From: an uncultured Prevotella sp.
GTDB taxonomy: Bacteria; Bacteroidota; Bacteroidia; Bacteroidales; Bacteroidaceae
Assembly (NCBI GenBank): GCA_946055365.1
Contig: CAMGFM010000065.1
Span: forward strand, 1 to 7,079
DNA: 7,079 nucleotides
Direction: 5' to 3'
Shown here: positions 1-6,444 of the stretch, in pieces
Layout of the letters: each line of letters starts with the position of its first letter
How positions within the stretch are numbered: the stretch's first letter is position 1
The notes under the pieces: generated by a model
Seen by the model: only the letters and a program-made list of their open reading frames with translations
What the model was told of the DNA's origin: nothing
Databases searched by the model: none
Translations under genes and position numbers: made by a program

Positions 1-828
1 CGAGTCGGGTATGTACATAATGTTGAGATAGCTGGCAAAGCCCATGTGCGAGCTCACGTATGCCAGTATGCCCAGAGCCACGCCTATGATGGCCGAGTTG
101 CCTGCGCACATGCCGTCCATGCCGTCGTTGAGGTTGGCCCCGTTGCTCACGGCCGTCACCACGAGTATGGTCATGACCACAAACAATATCCATCCTGCCG
201 CGTTGGCATACTTGCCGCAGAACGACGTGATGCGCGAATAGTCGAGATTGTGGCCCTTGACAAAGGGTATGGTGGTCTTAAGCGACTTTGTGGCCTCTGT
301 CCTGTGCTTCACCACCAGTTCGTGGCTCTGCTTTTCTATGGCTATGTTCTCGTTCATCTTCACGTCGGGCGACAGCCACAGCGTCAGGCCCACTATCAGG
401 CCTATGCTCACCTGCCCCACGATTTTGTATTTGCCCTTGAGGCCCTCCTTGTTGTGGCGGAATATCTTGATAAAGTCGTCCATGCCGCCCAGCACTCCCA
501 GCCACACGGTGGTCACGATCATCAGTATGAGATAGATGTTGCGCAGCCTGCCGAGCAGCAGCACGGGTATGAGTATCGCCACTATGATTATTATGCCGCC
601 CATTGACGGCACTCCGACCTTGTTCACGCCGAAAGGGTCGATGCTGGCGTCACGCTGTGTCTCCGTAATCTGTTTTTTCTTGAGAAACTTGATGAACCTC
701 TCTCCGAACCATGCCGATATTACGAGCGACAGTATCAGCGCGAGCAGCGACCTGAATGAGATGTAGCCCCACAGATGCGCGCCGCTCACTCCGTATTGTT
801 CAAGAAAGCGGAAAAGATAATACAACAT
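1..828 (-). CDS. mraY: Phospho-N-acetylmuramoyl-pentapeptide transferase MraY (3' part missing)
   Basis: MraY is an integral inner-membrane enzyme. It transfers phospho-MurNAc-pentapeptide from UDP to undecaprenyl phosphate, giving lipid I. The reading frame is open from ATG 828 to the left edge, 276 residues with no stop. Visible family marks are the N-terminal MLYYLFRFLE, the segment ending GVPSMGG (about 70-78), the DDxxK-type motif GGMDDFIK with D117 and D118, and NGANLNDGMDGM (229-240), matching the usual NLTDGLDG motif. Hydrophobic stretches lie near 26-40, 78-92, 98-112, 137-153 and 212-227. The later catalytic Asp and the HHH loop lie outside the window. Between DD and NLNDG there are about 40 residues more than I remember for E. 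coli or Aquifex MraY; this hydrophilic loop (about 155-205) seems typical of Bacteroidota. It starts 27 bp after the murE stop and is surely cotranscribed with it. murD would be expected next. Confidence 0.97.
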   Translation of the reverse strand, partial: MLYYLFRFLEQYGVSGAHLWGYISFRSLLALILSLVISAWFGERFIKFLKKKQITETQRDASIDPFGVNKVGVPSMGGIIIIVAILIPVLLLGRLRNIYLILMIVTTVWLGVLGGMDDFIKIFRHNKEGLKGKYKIVGQVSIGLIVGLTLWLSPDVKMNENIAIEKQSHELVVKHRTEATKSLKTTIPFVKGHNLDYSRITSFCGKYANAAGWILFVVMTILVVTAVSNGANLNDGMDGMCAGNSAIIGVALGILAYVSSHMGFASYLNIMYIPDS

Positions 829-836
829 GCTATAGT

Positions 837-843
837 CCTCCTT
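837..843 (-). promoter_or_regulatory. Strong Shine-Dalgarno site for mraY
   Basis: On the minus strand the murE-mraY gap reads AAGGAGG, then eight bases, then the mraY ATG. This is a complete anti-16S match at ideal spacing and fixes the mraY start at 828. None of the other starts in the window has a comparable site, in line with the known weak use of Shine-Dalgarno sequences in Bacteroidota. Confidence 0.8.
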
Positions 844-855
844 GTCTTTTTGCCG

Positions 856-2325
856 TTAGATTTTCGGGCTGTTGTCAAGGCCCATTGCCTCCCTCACCAC
901 CTCGCGGTCGTCAAAGTGGTGCTTCACGCCCTTTATTTCCTGATAGTCCTCGTGGCCTTTGCCTGCGATAAGCACCACGTCGCCCTTCTGTGCCATCATG
1001 CAGGCGGTGCGTATGGCCTCCCTGCGGTCGGCTATGGCCACGACTTTTTTCATCTGCTGTGCGTTCAGTCCTGCCAGCATGTCGTTTATGATGTCCTGCG
1101 GCTCCTCAAACCTCGGGTTGTCGCTTGTTATTATGACCCTGTCGCTCTGCCTTACGGCCTCCTGCGCCATCAGCGGGCGTTTGCCTTTGTCCCTGTTGCC
1201 TCCTGCTCCGCACACTGTGATGACCGTGCCTTTGCCGTCAAGCACCTCGTGTATGGCGTTCAGTACGTTCTCGAGTGCGTCGGGCGTGTGTGCATAGTCC
1301 ACTATGGCGGTGTAGCCCTCCTTTGAGCGTATCGGCTCGAGCCTTCCGCTCACGCTGTGCAGTGTGCTCATGACCACCAGCACCTCCTCTGGCTCTGCCC
1401 CGAGCGACACCGCCGCGCCATAGACAGCCAGCAGGTTGCTCACGTTGAACTTGCCTATGAACTGCACGCCCACCTCTCGTCCGTTTATCTCGAGATACAT
1501 GCCCTCGAAGTGACACTCCACGATTCTCGCCTTGAAGTCTGCCATGGAGCGTGTGGAATAAGTCTTGACATTGGCCTTGCAGTTCTGCACCATGACCATG
1601 CCGTTCTTGTCGTCGGCGTTGGTTATGGCAAACGCCTGCTTGGGCAGCGAGTCAAAGAACGCCTTTTTGGCGTCGCGGTAGTTGTCGAATGTCTTGTGAT
1701 AGTCGAGGTGGTCGCGTGTGAGATTGGTGAATATGCCCCCCGCGAAGTTCAGTCCGCCTATGCGCTTCTGTGCTATTGCGTGCGACGAGCACTCCATGAA
1801 TGCATACTCGCAGCCAGCCTTCACCATGCGGTCGAGCAGTTGGTTGAGCTCGATGGCATCGGGAGTGGTGTGGCTTGCAGGCACGGCCTCGTCCACGATG
1901 TAGTTGCACACCGTGGAGAGCAGTCCGCACTTGTGTCCCAGCTTTGTGAACATCTTGTAGAGCAGCGTGGCGATGGTGGTCTTGCCGTTTGTGCCGGTCA
2001 CGCCCACGAGCTTGAGTTTTGTGGAGGGGTCTCCATAAAATGTGGTCGCCACCTTGCCCACCACGTCCTCGGTGTTTTCCACCTGCACATAGCACACACC
2101 GTCGGCCTTTGTGTCGGGCATGTCCTCACACAGCACGGCCTTTGCGCCGAGTTCCACGGCCTTGTCTATGAATTGGTGTCCGTCTGTCTGCGTGCCTTTC
2201 AACGCCACGAACAGATGGCCCTCGCCTATGCGGCGCGAGTCGATGTTCACGCCCTTGATGTCCGTGTCCGCATTGCCTGCGACAGCCACGGTCTTTATGT
2301 CTTTCAGCAGTTCTGTCAGTCTCAT
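856..2325 (-). CDS. murE: UDP-MurNAc-L-Ala-D-Glu:meso-diaminopimelate ligase MurE
   Basis: MurE is a cytoplasmic ATP-dependent Mur ligase that adds the third residue to the peptidoglycan stem peptide. It has 489 residues, a normal length for the family. The N-terminal UDP-binding domain carries DSRRIGEGHLFVALKG (29-44). The ATPase domain has the P-loop GTNGKTT (111-117), HTTPD (152-156), NLTRDHLDYH (201-210) and a likely carbamylated lysine at K220 in YRDAKKAF. The C-terminal domain has SGRLEP (326-331), VDYAHTPDAL (342-351), GAGGNRDKGKRP (373-384), DNPR (402-405) and GKGHEDYQ (455-462). DNPR is the signature of meso-diaminopimelate specificity rather than lysine, so this predicts a DAP-type wall. 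ATG 2325 is the start because the conserved N-terminus follows at once; only a weak purine-rich stretch precedes it. A 210 bp repeat-bearing spacer separates it from ftsI, unusually wide for this operon. No key residue is missing. Confidence 0.98.
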   Translation of the reverse strand: MRLTELLKDIKTVAVAGNADTDIKGVNIDSRRIGEGHLFVALKGTQTDGHQFIDKAVELGAKAVLCEDMPDTKADGVCYVQVENTEDVVGKVATTFYGDPSTKLKLVGVTGTNGKTTIATLLYKMFTKLGHKCGLLSTVCNYIVDEAVPASHTTPDAIELNQLLDRMVKAGCEYAFMECSSHAIAQKRIGGLNFAGGIFTNLTRDHLDYHKTFDNYRDAKKAFFDSLPKQAFAITNADDKNGMVMVQNCKANVKTYSTRSMADFKARIVECHFEGMYLEINGREVGVQFIGKFNVSNLLAVYGAAVSLGAEPEEVLVVMSTLHSVSGRLEPIRSKEGYTAIVDYAHTPDALENVLNAIHEVLDGKGTVITVCGAGGNRDKGKRPLMAQEAVRQSDRVIITSDNPRFEEPQDIINDMLAGLNAQQMKKVVAIADRREAIRTACMMAQKGDVVLIAGKGHEDYQEIKGVKHHFDDREVVREAMGLDNSPKI

Positions 2326-2355
2326 GATTTCTTTTGTTTATACGTTGTTATATAT

Positions 2356-2388
2356 ATGTGTCACGCAAGACCCATGTGTGTCATGCGC
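2356..2388. repeat. Pair of short direct repeats upstream of murE
   Basis: GTGTCA occurs at 2358-2363 and 2378-2383, each followed closely by a GC-containing run (CGC, TGCGC), a 20 bp step. It lies between the murE start and the five-unit array at 2403-2511 and has a similar step, so it could be a decayed outer part of that array. An AT-rich run (TATATATA region, 2346-2357) lies beside it and could hold a murE promoter, but I find no clear TAnnTTTG match. Confidence 0.35.
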
Positions 2389-2402
2389 TATGTCTGAGAT
2401 GC

Positions 2403-2511
2403 GTCATTCAAAAGAGGCGTTTTGTCCTTCAAAAGTGCCGCTTTGTCTATCCTAAAGTGCCTTTTTCGTCTTCCTAAAGTGCCGCTTTAGTCTTTTGAGG
2501 GTGCCGTTGGC
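2403..2511. repeat. Five-unit degenerate tandem repeat, 21-22 bp period, in the ftsI-murE spacer
   Basis: The units, read on the plus strand, begin with GTC at 2403, 2424, 2445, 2468 and 2490. Each holds a core close to TAAAGTGCCGCTTTA: AAAAGAGGCGTTTT (2410), AAAAGTGCCGCTTT (2431), TAAAGTGCCTTTTT (2453), TAAAGTGCCGCTTTA (2475) and the weaker GAGGGTGCCGTTGG (2497). The G of GTGCC (GAGGC in unit one) falls at 2414, 2435, 2457, 2479 and 2501, so the steps are 21, 22, 22 and 22 bp, close to two turns of B-DNA. The core has inverted arms AAAG/CTTT around five bases. All units point the same way. No gene overlaps the array: ftsI stops at 2536 and murE starts at 2325. Protein-binding sites, an RNA element in the operon transcript, or a replication-slippage repeat are all possible; the sequence alone does not decide. 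Confidence 0.8.
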
Positions 2512-2535
2512 ATCACCACAAAAAAGTCGTCAGTG

Positions 2536-4746
2536 TCATGCCAGTCTCAGCAGGCACACCTGTCCTTTCCTTATCTTTGTGCCAGGCTTGACGCTTTGTT
2601 CCACCACCTTGCCTCTTCCCTGCAGCTTGACGGTCACGCCTCGTCGCTCCACTGCCAGCACAGCGTCCCGCGCGCCCATGCCCTTTACGTCAGGCATGAC
2701 ACTGTTGTCGGTGTCTTGTCCCTTTCTTATCGTGACCCTGTCTTTTTCGGTGGAGATGTTGCCCCATATAGGGTTGCCGTTGGCATACGAGCCGTCCCAG
2801 TCGCTGTTGGTCTGTACGCCGAGCCACGACAGCAGGTCATAGGCCGCGGCAATGTTGCCGTCCTTGACGGTAGGCGTGAGCAGGGCGTCCTCTTCCCTTG
2901 CGTCTGCCGCCTCCATCTTTATGCTCTGTGCCATGATGCCCTCGGAGATGTCGTGAAACACCTTGCCGCACATCAGTCCGCCCGATGCCATGCCCGACTT
3001 CTCTATGCACACTATGCAGCTATACTGTGGATTGTCGGCGGGGAAGTAGCCCACGAAGCTGATGAGATAGTTTTTCACGCCCCCCTTGTTATATCCGCTC
3101 TTGCCGCTTGCCACCTGTGCCGTGCCTGTCTTGCCTGCCACGGCAAACGACTTTGAGCCTGCCGCCTTGCCTGTGCCGAGCCTCACCACCTGCTCCAGTA
3201 TGACCTGTATCTTGGATATGGTCGACGGCTTGGCTATCTGCGGTCTCAGCACCACGGGCGGCATCTCCTTGATGGTCATGCCGTCCTTTCTTATCTCCTT
3301 TACGAAGCGCGGCCTCATCATCTTGCCGTTGTTGGCTATGGCGTTGTAGAAGGCGAGGGTGGATATGGGCGGTATCTGTGTCTCATATCCTATGCTCATC
3401 CATGGCAGTGTGGTCTTGCTCCAGTTGACATACTGTGTGCCTCTTGAGTTTTTCTTGGGCATCCTTATCTTGGGTTTTGTTCTCACGAGCGGTATTCCGA
3501 GACTGTCGGCTATGCCGAGGCGGTATATACCCTGCACAAATTTTTCAGGACACTTGTGATAGCGTTCGTCAATAATCCTGCTCACCCCCACGTTAGAGCT
3601 ATACCACAATGTCTGTGGCAGCGTGAGCATACCGTAGCCGCCTTTTTTCCAGTTGTGGTCTTTCATGTCAGAGCCATACATGTTGTATATGCCTCCGTAG
3701 GTGTCCACCCTGTAGGTGGTGTCCACCAGCCCGTCGTCGAGAGCCACCATTATAGAGGCCGTCTTAAACACCGAGCCGGGCTCCATGAGGTTGCCCACGG
3801 CGGCGTTTCTCTCCTCCATGTATGAGCCGTTGGGCTGTTTCTTGAGATTGGCTATGGCCTTCACGTCGCCCGTCTTCACCTCCATCACTATGGCCACGCC
3901 CTCCTTAGCGTCAATCTCGCACAGCTCGTCCAGCAGGGCCCTCTCGGTGAGGTCTTGTATGTCCACGTCAATGGTGGTGACTATGTCCGCTCCGTCCACG
4001 GGCGGCACAGTCACCTTGTATATGCCCTTGTTTAGCACCTTGTTGAGCTTTTTTTCGCCGTTTTCGCCTCTCAGTATGGAGTCATAATACAGCTCCAGCC
4101 CGCAGGTGGCAGAGTCGTTGCGTCCGTTAAACCTGCCTATGGTGCGCCGCGCGAGCGAGCCGTAGGAGAATTTTCTCGAGCCCAGCGACTCTGTGTGAAA
4201 GCCCCCGGTATATTTCGGCAGCCTGAACACGGGCAGGCTCTTCACCTCCGAGTAGGTGCTGTAGTTCACCTTTGTCATGCCGTTCACCATCCAGTGCCGG
4301 CTGTTGGCGTTATAGCCCTCCATGAGGTTCTCCTTAAACTCCTCCGCGCTCTTCTCGGGAAATATGCGTTGCAGCCCGTCGCAGATGGAGTCGATCTTTT
4401 GCAGGAACAGCGTGTCGCTCTGCGACTCTCTCATGGCTTTGAAGTCCAAAAACAGCACATATTCGGGCATTGAAGTGGCGAGCAGCTTGCCGTCACAGCT
4501 CAGTATGTTGCCCCTAACGGCAGGCATCACCTTGGCCTTGAACTTAGAGTTGAAGTAGTCATAGGCCTCGAGCCAGTAGCCGCGCTTCACTGTCATAAGG
4601 TAGAGAGCCTTGCACACCACCGCCACGGCTATTATCGTGAAGATTATGGCCACGAAGCTGAAGCGAGGCATCGCCTTTTTATAGTCAAACCTGCTTGTCT
4701 CCGTGTTTTTCGGCCCGTTGTCCGTCATATTGTTATTCTGAGTCAT
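2536..4746 (-). CDS. ftsI: Division-specific peptidoglycan transpeptidase FtsI (PBP3) with PASTA domain
   Basis: This is a class B penicillin-binding protein that cross-links septal peptidoglycan in the periplasm with FtsW and the FtsQLB complex. It has 736 residues. A short cytoplasmic tail is followed by one membrane anchor (about 30-53), a PBP dimerisation region (about 80-260), and the transpeptidase domain with all three active-site motifs: SVFK (catalytic S325, K328), SSN (383-385) and KTGTAQ (539-544). The C-terminus, about 683-736, is a PASTA domain (PDVKGMGARDAV, later KPGTKIRKGQ). That is longer than E. coli FtsI (588) and usual for Bacteroidota. The start is uncertain between ATG 4746 and in-frame ATG 4728 (residue 7). 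Both fall within a tandem repeat and neither has a good ribosome binding site. Gaps of 87 bp before and 210 bp after set it apart in an otherwise compact operon. The identity is clear; only the first residues are in doubt. Confidence 0.97.
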   Translation of the reverse strand: MTQNNNMTDNGPKNTETSRFDYKKAMPRFSFVAIIFTIIAVAVVCKALYLMTVKRGYWLEAYDYFNSKFKAKVMPAVRGNILSCDGKLLATSMPEYVLFLDFKAMRESQSDTLFLQKIDSICDGLQRIFPEKSAEEFKENLMEGYNANSRHWMVNGMTKVNYSTYSEVKSLPVFRLPKYTGGFHTESLGSRKFSYGSLARRTIGRFNGRNDSATCGLELYYDSILRGENGEKKLNKVLNKGIYKVTVPPVDGADIVTTIDVDIQDLTERALLDELCEIDAKEGVAIVMEVKTGDVKAIANLKKQPNGSYMEERNAAVGNLMEPGSVFKTASIMVALDDGLVDTTYRVDTYGGIYNMYGSDMKDHNWKKGGYGMLTLPQTLWYSSNVGVSRIIDERYHKCPEKFVQGIYRLGIADSLGIPLVRTKPKIRMPKKNSRGTQYVNWSKTTLPWMSIGYETQIPPISTLAFYNAIANNGKMMRPRFVKEIRKDGMTIKEMPPVVLRPQIAKPSTISKIQVILEQVVRLGTGKAAGSKSFAVAGKTGTAQVASGKSGYNKGGVKNYLISFVGYFPADNPQYSCIVCIEKSGMASGGLMCGKVFHDISEGIMAQSIKMEAADAREEDALLTPTVKDGNIAAAYDLLSWLGVQTNSDWDGSYANGNPIWGNISTEKDRVTIRKGQDTDNSVMPDVKGMGARDAVLAVERRGVTVKLQGRGKVVEQSVKPGTKIRKGQVCLLRLA

Positions 4747-4784
4747 CTCTATTATAGTGCGTCATCATTAAAGTAGTGCGTCAT
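4724..4784 (-). repeat. 19 bp tandem repeat running through the ftsI start codon
   Basis: On the minus strand ATGACGCACTA begins at 4784 and again at 4765. ATGACTCAGAATA begins at 4746, which is the ftsI start, and ATGACGGAC begins at 4728, its seventh codon. The steps are 19, 19 and 18 bp. The first two copies share 11 identical bases. Since 19 is not a multiple of three, the upstream copies are in other frames. Further related GAC-rich sequence continues towards the ftsL stop. Confidence 0.7.
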
Positions 4785-4799
4785 TTTTCTTGTCTTCAT
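4752..4799 (-). other. Candidate 15-codon ORF just before ftsI
   Basis: The frame reads MKTRKMTHYFNDDAL and stop. Its ATG overlaps the stop of the tiny ORF upstream (ATGA at 4799-4796), and its TAA ends 5 bp before the ftsI ATG. It spans the first copy of the 19 bp repeat and part of the second. It could act as a translational bridge between ftsL and ftsI, or be a chance product of an ATGA-rich repeat. No homologue is recognised and no ribosome binding site stands out. Confidence 0.2.
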
Positions 4800-4837
4800 T
4801 GTCGCGCATGGTCTTTCTTGTCGTGCGTCGTGTTCAT
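4796..4837 (-). other. Candidate 13-codon ORF overlapping the ftsL stop
   Basis: The frame reads MNTTHDKKDHARQ and stop. Its ATG overlaps the ftsL TGA in an ATGA quadruplet (4837-4834), the classic arrangement for termination-reinitiation. Its own TGA overlaps the next tiny ORF in the same way. A competing short frame (MRDNEDKKNDALL, 4809-4768) covers the same bases, so coding is doubtful. The composition is hydrophilic and no family is recognised. Confidence 0.2.
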
Positions 4838-5352
4838 TGTTGTGTGTCGTCAGTGTTTATGATATAAGGCGGCTGTTTGGACATTTGCAGCGTGCTGTCG
4901 TTGTTTTCCCTCAGTTTCGTCAGCACGCGGCTCTTCCTTGTCATCTCCGTCAGCTCGCTGCTGCTGGCCAGGGCGCGGTATTTTGCGTCCTTGAGCTGTT
5001 CGGTCAGCTTCGAAATCTTTATGGTGTTCTGCTGGCATTGAAACCTGTTGCTTATATACACCACTATGAACGCGCAAATTATCACGAGCAGCATCATCTG
5101 TTCCCTTATGAACTTGCTCACGAGAAACTCCCCCCATATCAAGTCTTTTAGAGAGAGATCCTTTGTGCCGGGCTGTTCCTCCTCGTTGGCGCCCTTTCTT
5201 ATGAAAGTTCTCAGCGAGCTTGCGGCGTCAGTGCCTTCATCCGTGCCTGCGCCCGTGCCTCCCGTGCCTCCGTTTGCGTTTTCGTCAGTGCGTGTCGAGG
5301 CTTCGTCGGTGCCTGTCGTAGTCTTATGTTCTTCCTTGTTCATGTTCTTCAC
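4834..5352 (-). CDS. ftsL: FtsL-like septum protein
   Basis: FtsL is a small bitopic inner-membrane protein that joins the FtsQLB complex and activates FtsWI. This frame has 172 residues: a hydrophilic N-terminal tail rich in Thr, Gly, Asp and Glu (about 10-45, with TDE three times), a charged stretch DLSLKDLIWGEFLVSKFIREQ (64-85), one membrane segment (about 86-101, MMLLVIICAFIVVYIS), and a heptad-like helix (about 108-150). Sequence similarity across FtsL proteins is low, so the call rests on topology plus position between rsmH and ftsI. The GTG start at 5352 gives a 4 bp GTGA overlap with the rsmH stop; ATG 5343 (residue 4) is an alternative that would start 5 bp after that stop. Both imply coupling to rsmH. 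The tail makes it longer than I remember for Bacteroides FtsL (about 120). Confidence 0.85.
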   Translation of the reverse strand: MKNMNKEEHKTTTGTDEASTRTDENANGGTGGTGAGTDEGTDAASSLRTFIRKGANEEEQPGTKDLSLKDLIWGEFLVSKFIREQMMLLVIICAFIVVYISNRFQCQQNTIKISKLTEQLKDAKYRALASSSELTEMTRKSRVLTKLRENNDSTLQMSKQPPYIINTDDTQQ

Positions 5353-6305
5353 AATTTCTCTGCTATTCTCAGTTTCGCGCTTCGGCTTCTCGGGTTTCGC
5401 GCCAGTTCATCCTCGCTTGGCACGGTCACCTTGCCGGTCATTCTCAGCGGCGTGTTGCATCGTCCGTAAAAGTCTTTCTCGGTCCTGCCCTCCGCGTTGC
5501 CAGTCTTCATGCAGTTCTTCACTATCCTGTCTTCCAGCGAGTGGTAGGTGATGACGGCGAGCCTGCCCCCCGGGGCGAGCAGTCTTGTGGCTGCGGCGAG
5601 CATTTCCTTGAGTGCGTCCATCTCTTGGTTGGCCTCGATGCGCAGTGCCTGGAAGAGACGTGCCATGTCTTTCTTCTCGCGTTCGCGTCTCATGAGCGGT
5701 TCCACGACACTTGTCAGCTCTCCCGTGGTCTTGATGCTTGCCCTCTGCCGTGCCGCGGCTATGGCAGCCGCCACCCTGCGCGAGTTTTTCATTTCGCCAT
5801 ACATATATAATATGTCTGCCAGTCTCTCCTCGTCACATCCGTTCACGATGTCGGCCGCAGTCATGCCCGCCCTTTTGTTCATGCGCATGTCGAGCGGCGC
5901 GTCATAGCGGAAGGAGAAGCCCCTCTCCGCCTCGTCGAGGTGGTGAGACGACACGCCGAGGTCGGCGAGCAGCCCGTCTATATGGTCCACGCCGTAATAT
6001 CTCATCCAGTTGGCGAGATACCTGAAGTTGCTTCTCACGAATGTAAATCCCTCCGCGGCCTGTCCGATGTTGCGTTCTGCGTCGGCATCCTGGTCAAAGC
6101 CGAAGAGCCTTGCGCCCCCCTTGAGCCTTGACATGATGGCGCGCGAGTGTCCGCCGCCTCCGAAGGTCACGTCCACATACACTCCGCCCGGCCTTATGTC
6201 CAGAGCCTCCATGCACTCGTCAAGCATCACAGGCACGTGATAGCTCCCTGCGGTCTTTACTGTCTGGTTTTTATTGTCGTTAGCCTTGTTACTCTTTACC
6301 TGCAT
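5349..6305 (-). CDS. rsmH: 16S rRNA (cytosine(1402)-N4)-methyltransferase RsmH
   Basis: RsmH (MraW) uses S-adenosylmethionine to methylate N4 of C1402 in 16S rRNA, tuning the ribosomal P site. From ATG 6305 it has 318 residues, the family's normal size. Conserved parts in order: HVPVML (23-28), the SAM-binding DVTFGGGGHS (45-54), GFDQDADA (69-76), DGLLADLGVSS (110-120), FSFRYDAPLDMRM (130-142), FQALRIEAN (218-226), YHSLEDRIVK (254-263) and NPRSRSAKLR (304-313). The frame stays open upstream to 6557, but that part overlaps the divergent gene and matches nothing in the family, so ATG 6305 is preferred. It is the first gene of the leftward operon, and mraZ, which often precedes it, is not present. 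Its stop overlaps the ftsL start by 4 bp. Confidence 0.97.
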   Translation of the reverse strand: MQVKSNKANDNKNQTVKTAGSYHVPVMLDECMEALDIRPGGVYVDVTFGGGGHSRAIMSRLKGGARLFGFDQDADAERNIGQAAEGFTFVRSNFRYLANWMRYYGVDHIDGLLADLGVSSHHLDEAERGFSFRYDAPLDMRMNKRAGMTAADIVNGCDEERLADILYMYGEMKNSRRVAAAIAAARQRASIKTTGELTSVVEPLMRREREKKDMARLFQALRIEANQEMDALKEMLAAATRLLAPGGRLAVITYHSLEDRIVKNCMKTGNAEGRTEKDFYGRCNTPLRMTGKVTVPSEDELARNPRSRSAKLRIAEKL

Positions 6306-6328
6306 TGCAAATGTGCGTATTTGGGGTG

Positions 6329-6336
6329 TAAAGGTA
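6329..6336 (-). promoter_or_regulatory. Candidate -7 element for rsmH
   Basis: The minus strand reads TACCTTTA followed by C, one mismatch from the Bacteroidota TAnnTTTG box. It would give a transcript starting roughly 15-20 bases before the rsmH ATG at 6305. A second equal match, TAACTTTA followed by C, lies at 6415-6408. Neither has a clear TTTG -33 box, so the choice is open. Confidence 0.35.
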
Positions 6337-6431
6337 CATAAAAAACGCCACATACCTGTTGTTTTGGAAGTCATTTTTAAAAAAAACTGTTTTTTCCTAA
6401 CGACAAGTAAAGTTAATATAAAAAGATGTGT

Positions 6432-6439
6432 TAATTTTG
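6432..6439 (+). promoter_or_regulatory. Candidate -7 element for the acyltransferase gene
   Basis: TAATTTTG followed by C is an exact match to the Bacteroidota TAnnTTTG consensus. It ends only 5 bp before the ATG at 6445, so transcription would begin at or next to the start codon. No convincing TTTG -33 box is seen about 20 bp upstream. Confidence 0.5.
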
Positions 6440-6444
6440 CAGTC

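Larger units (their letters stand above)
6306..6444. promoter_or_regulatory. Divergent promoter region between rsmH and the acyltransferase gene
   Basis: This 139 bp region separates two head-to-head starts and is clearly richer in A and T than its flanks. It must hold the promoter for the leftward dcw operon as visible here and for the rightward gene. It includes A8 at 6379-6386 followed by CTG and T6 (6390-6395), a possible bent or UP-like tract or a very weak hairpin. I see no MraZ-type repeats that I could name with confidence. Confidence 0.7.

Noticed and set aside
46..606. Plus-strand open frame of 186 codons at the left end
   Set aside because: It lies antisense to mraY, which reads cleanly with catalytic motifs; its composition is that of a shadow frame.
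829..855. Missing murF between murE and mraY
   Set aside because: murF is usually outside the dcw cluster in Bacteroidota, so its absence is normal here.
1357..2397. Plus-strand open frame of 346 codons opposite murE
   Set aside because: It is a His/Val/Leu-rich mirror of murE codons with no domain; murE has every Mur ligase motif on the other strand.
2403..2511. CRISPR-like array
   Set aside because: The units are degenerate and contiguous, with no unique spacers of 30 or so bases and no cas genes.
2533..3156. Plus-strand open frame of 207 codons opposite the ftsI 3' half
   Set aside because: It is antisense to the PASTA domain and KTG motif; no recognisable protein features.
6379..6395. 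A8-CTG-T6 as an intrinsic terminator
   Set aside because: The stem would be six A-T pairs with no GC, and it sits between two divergent starts where no terminator is needed.
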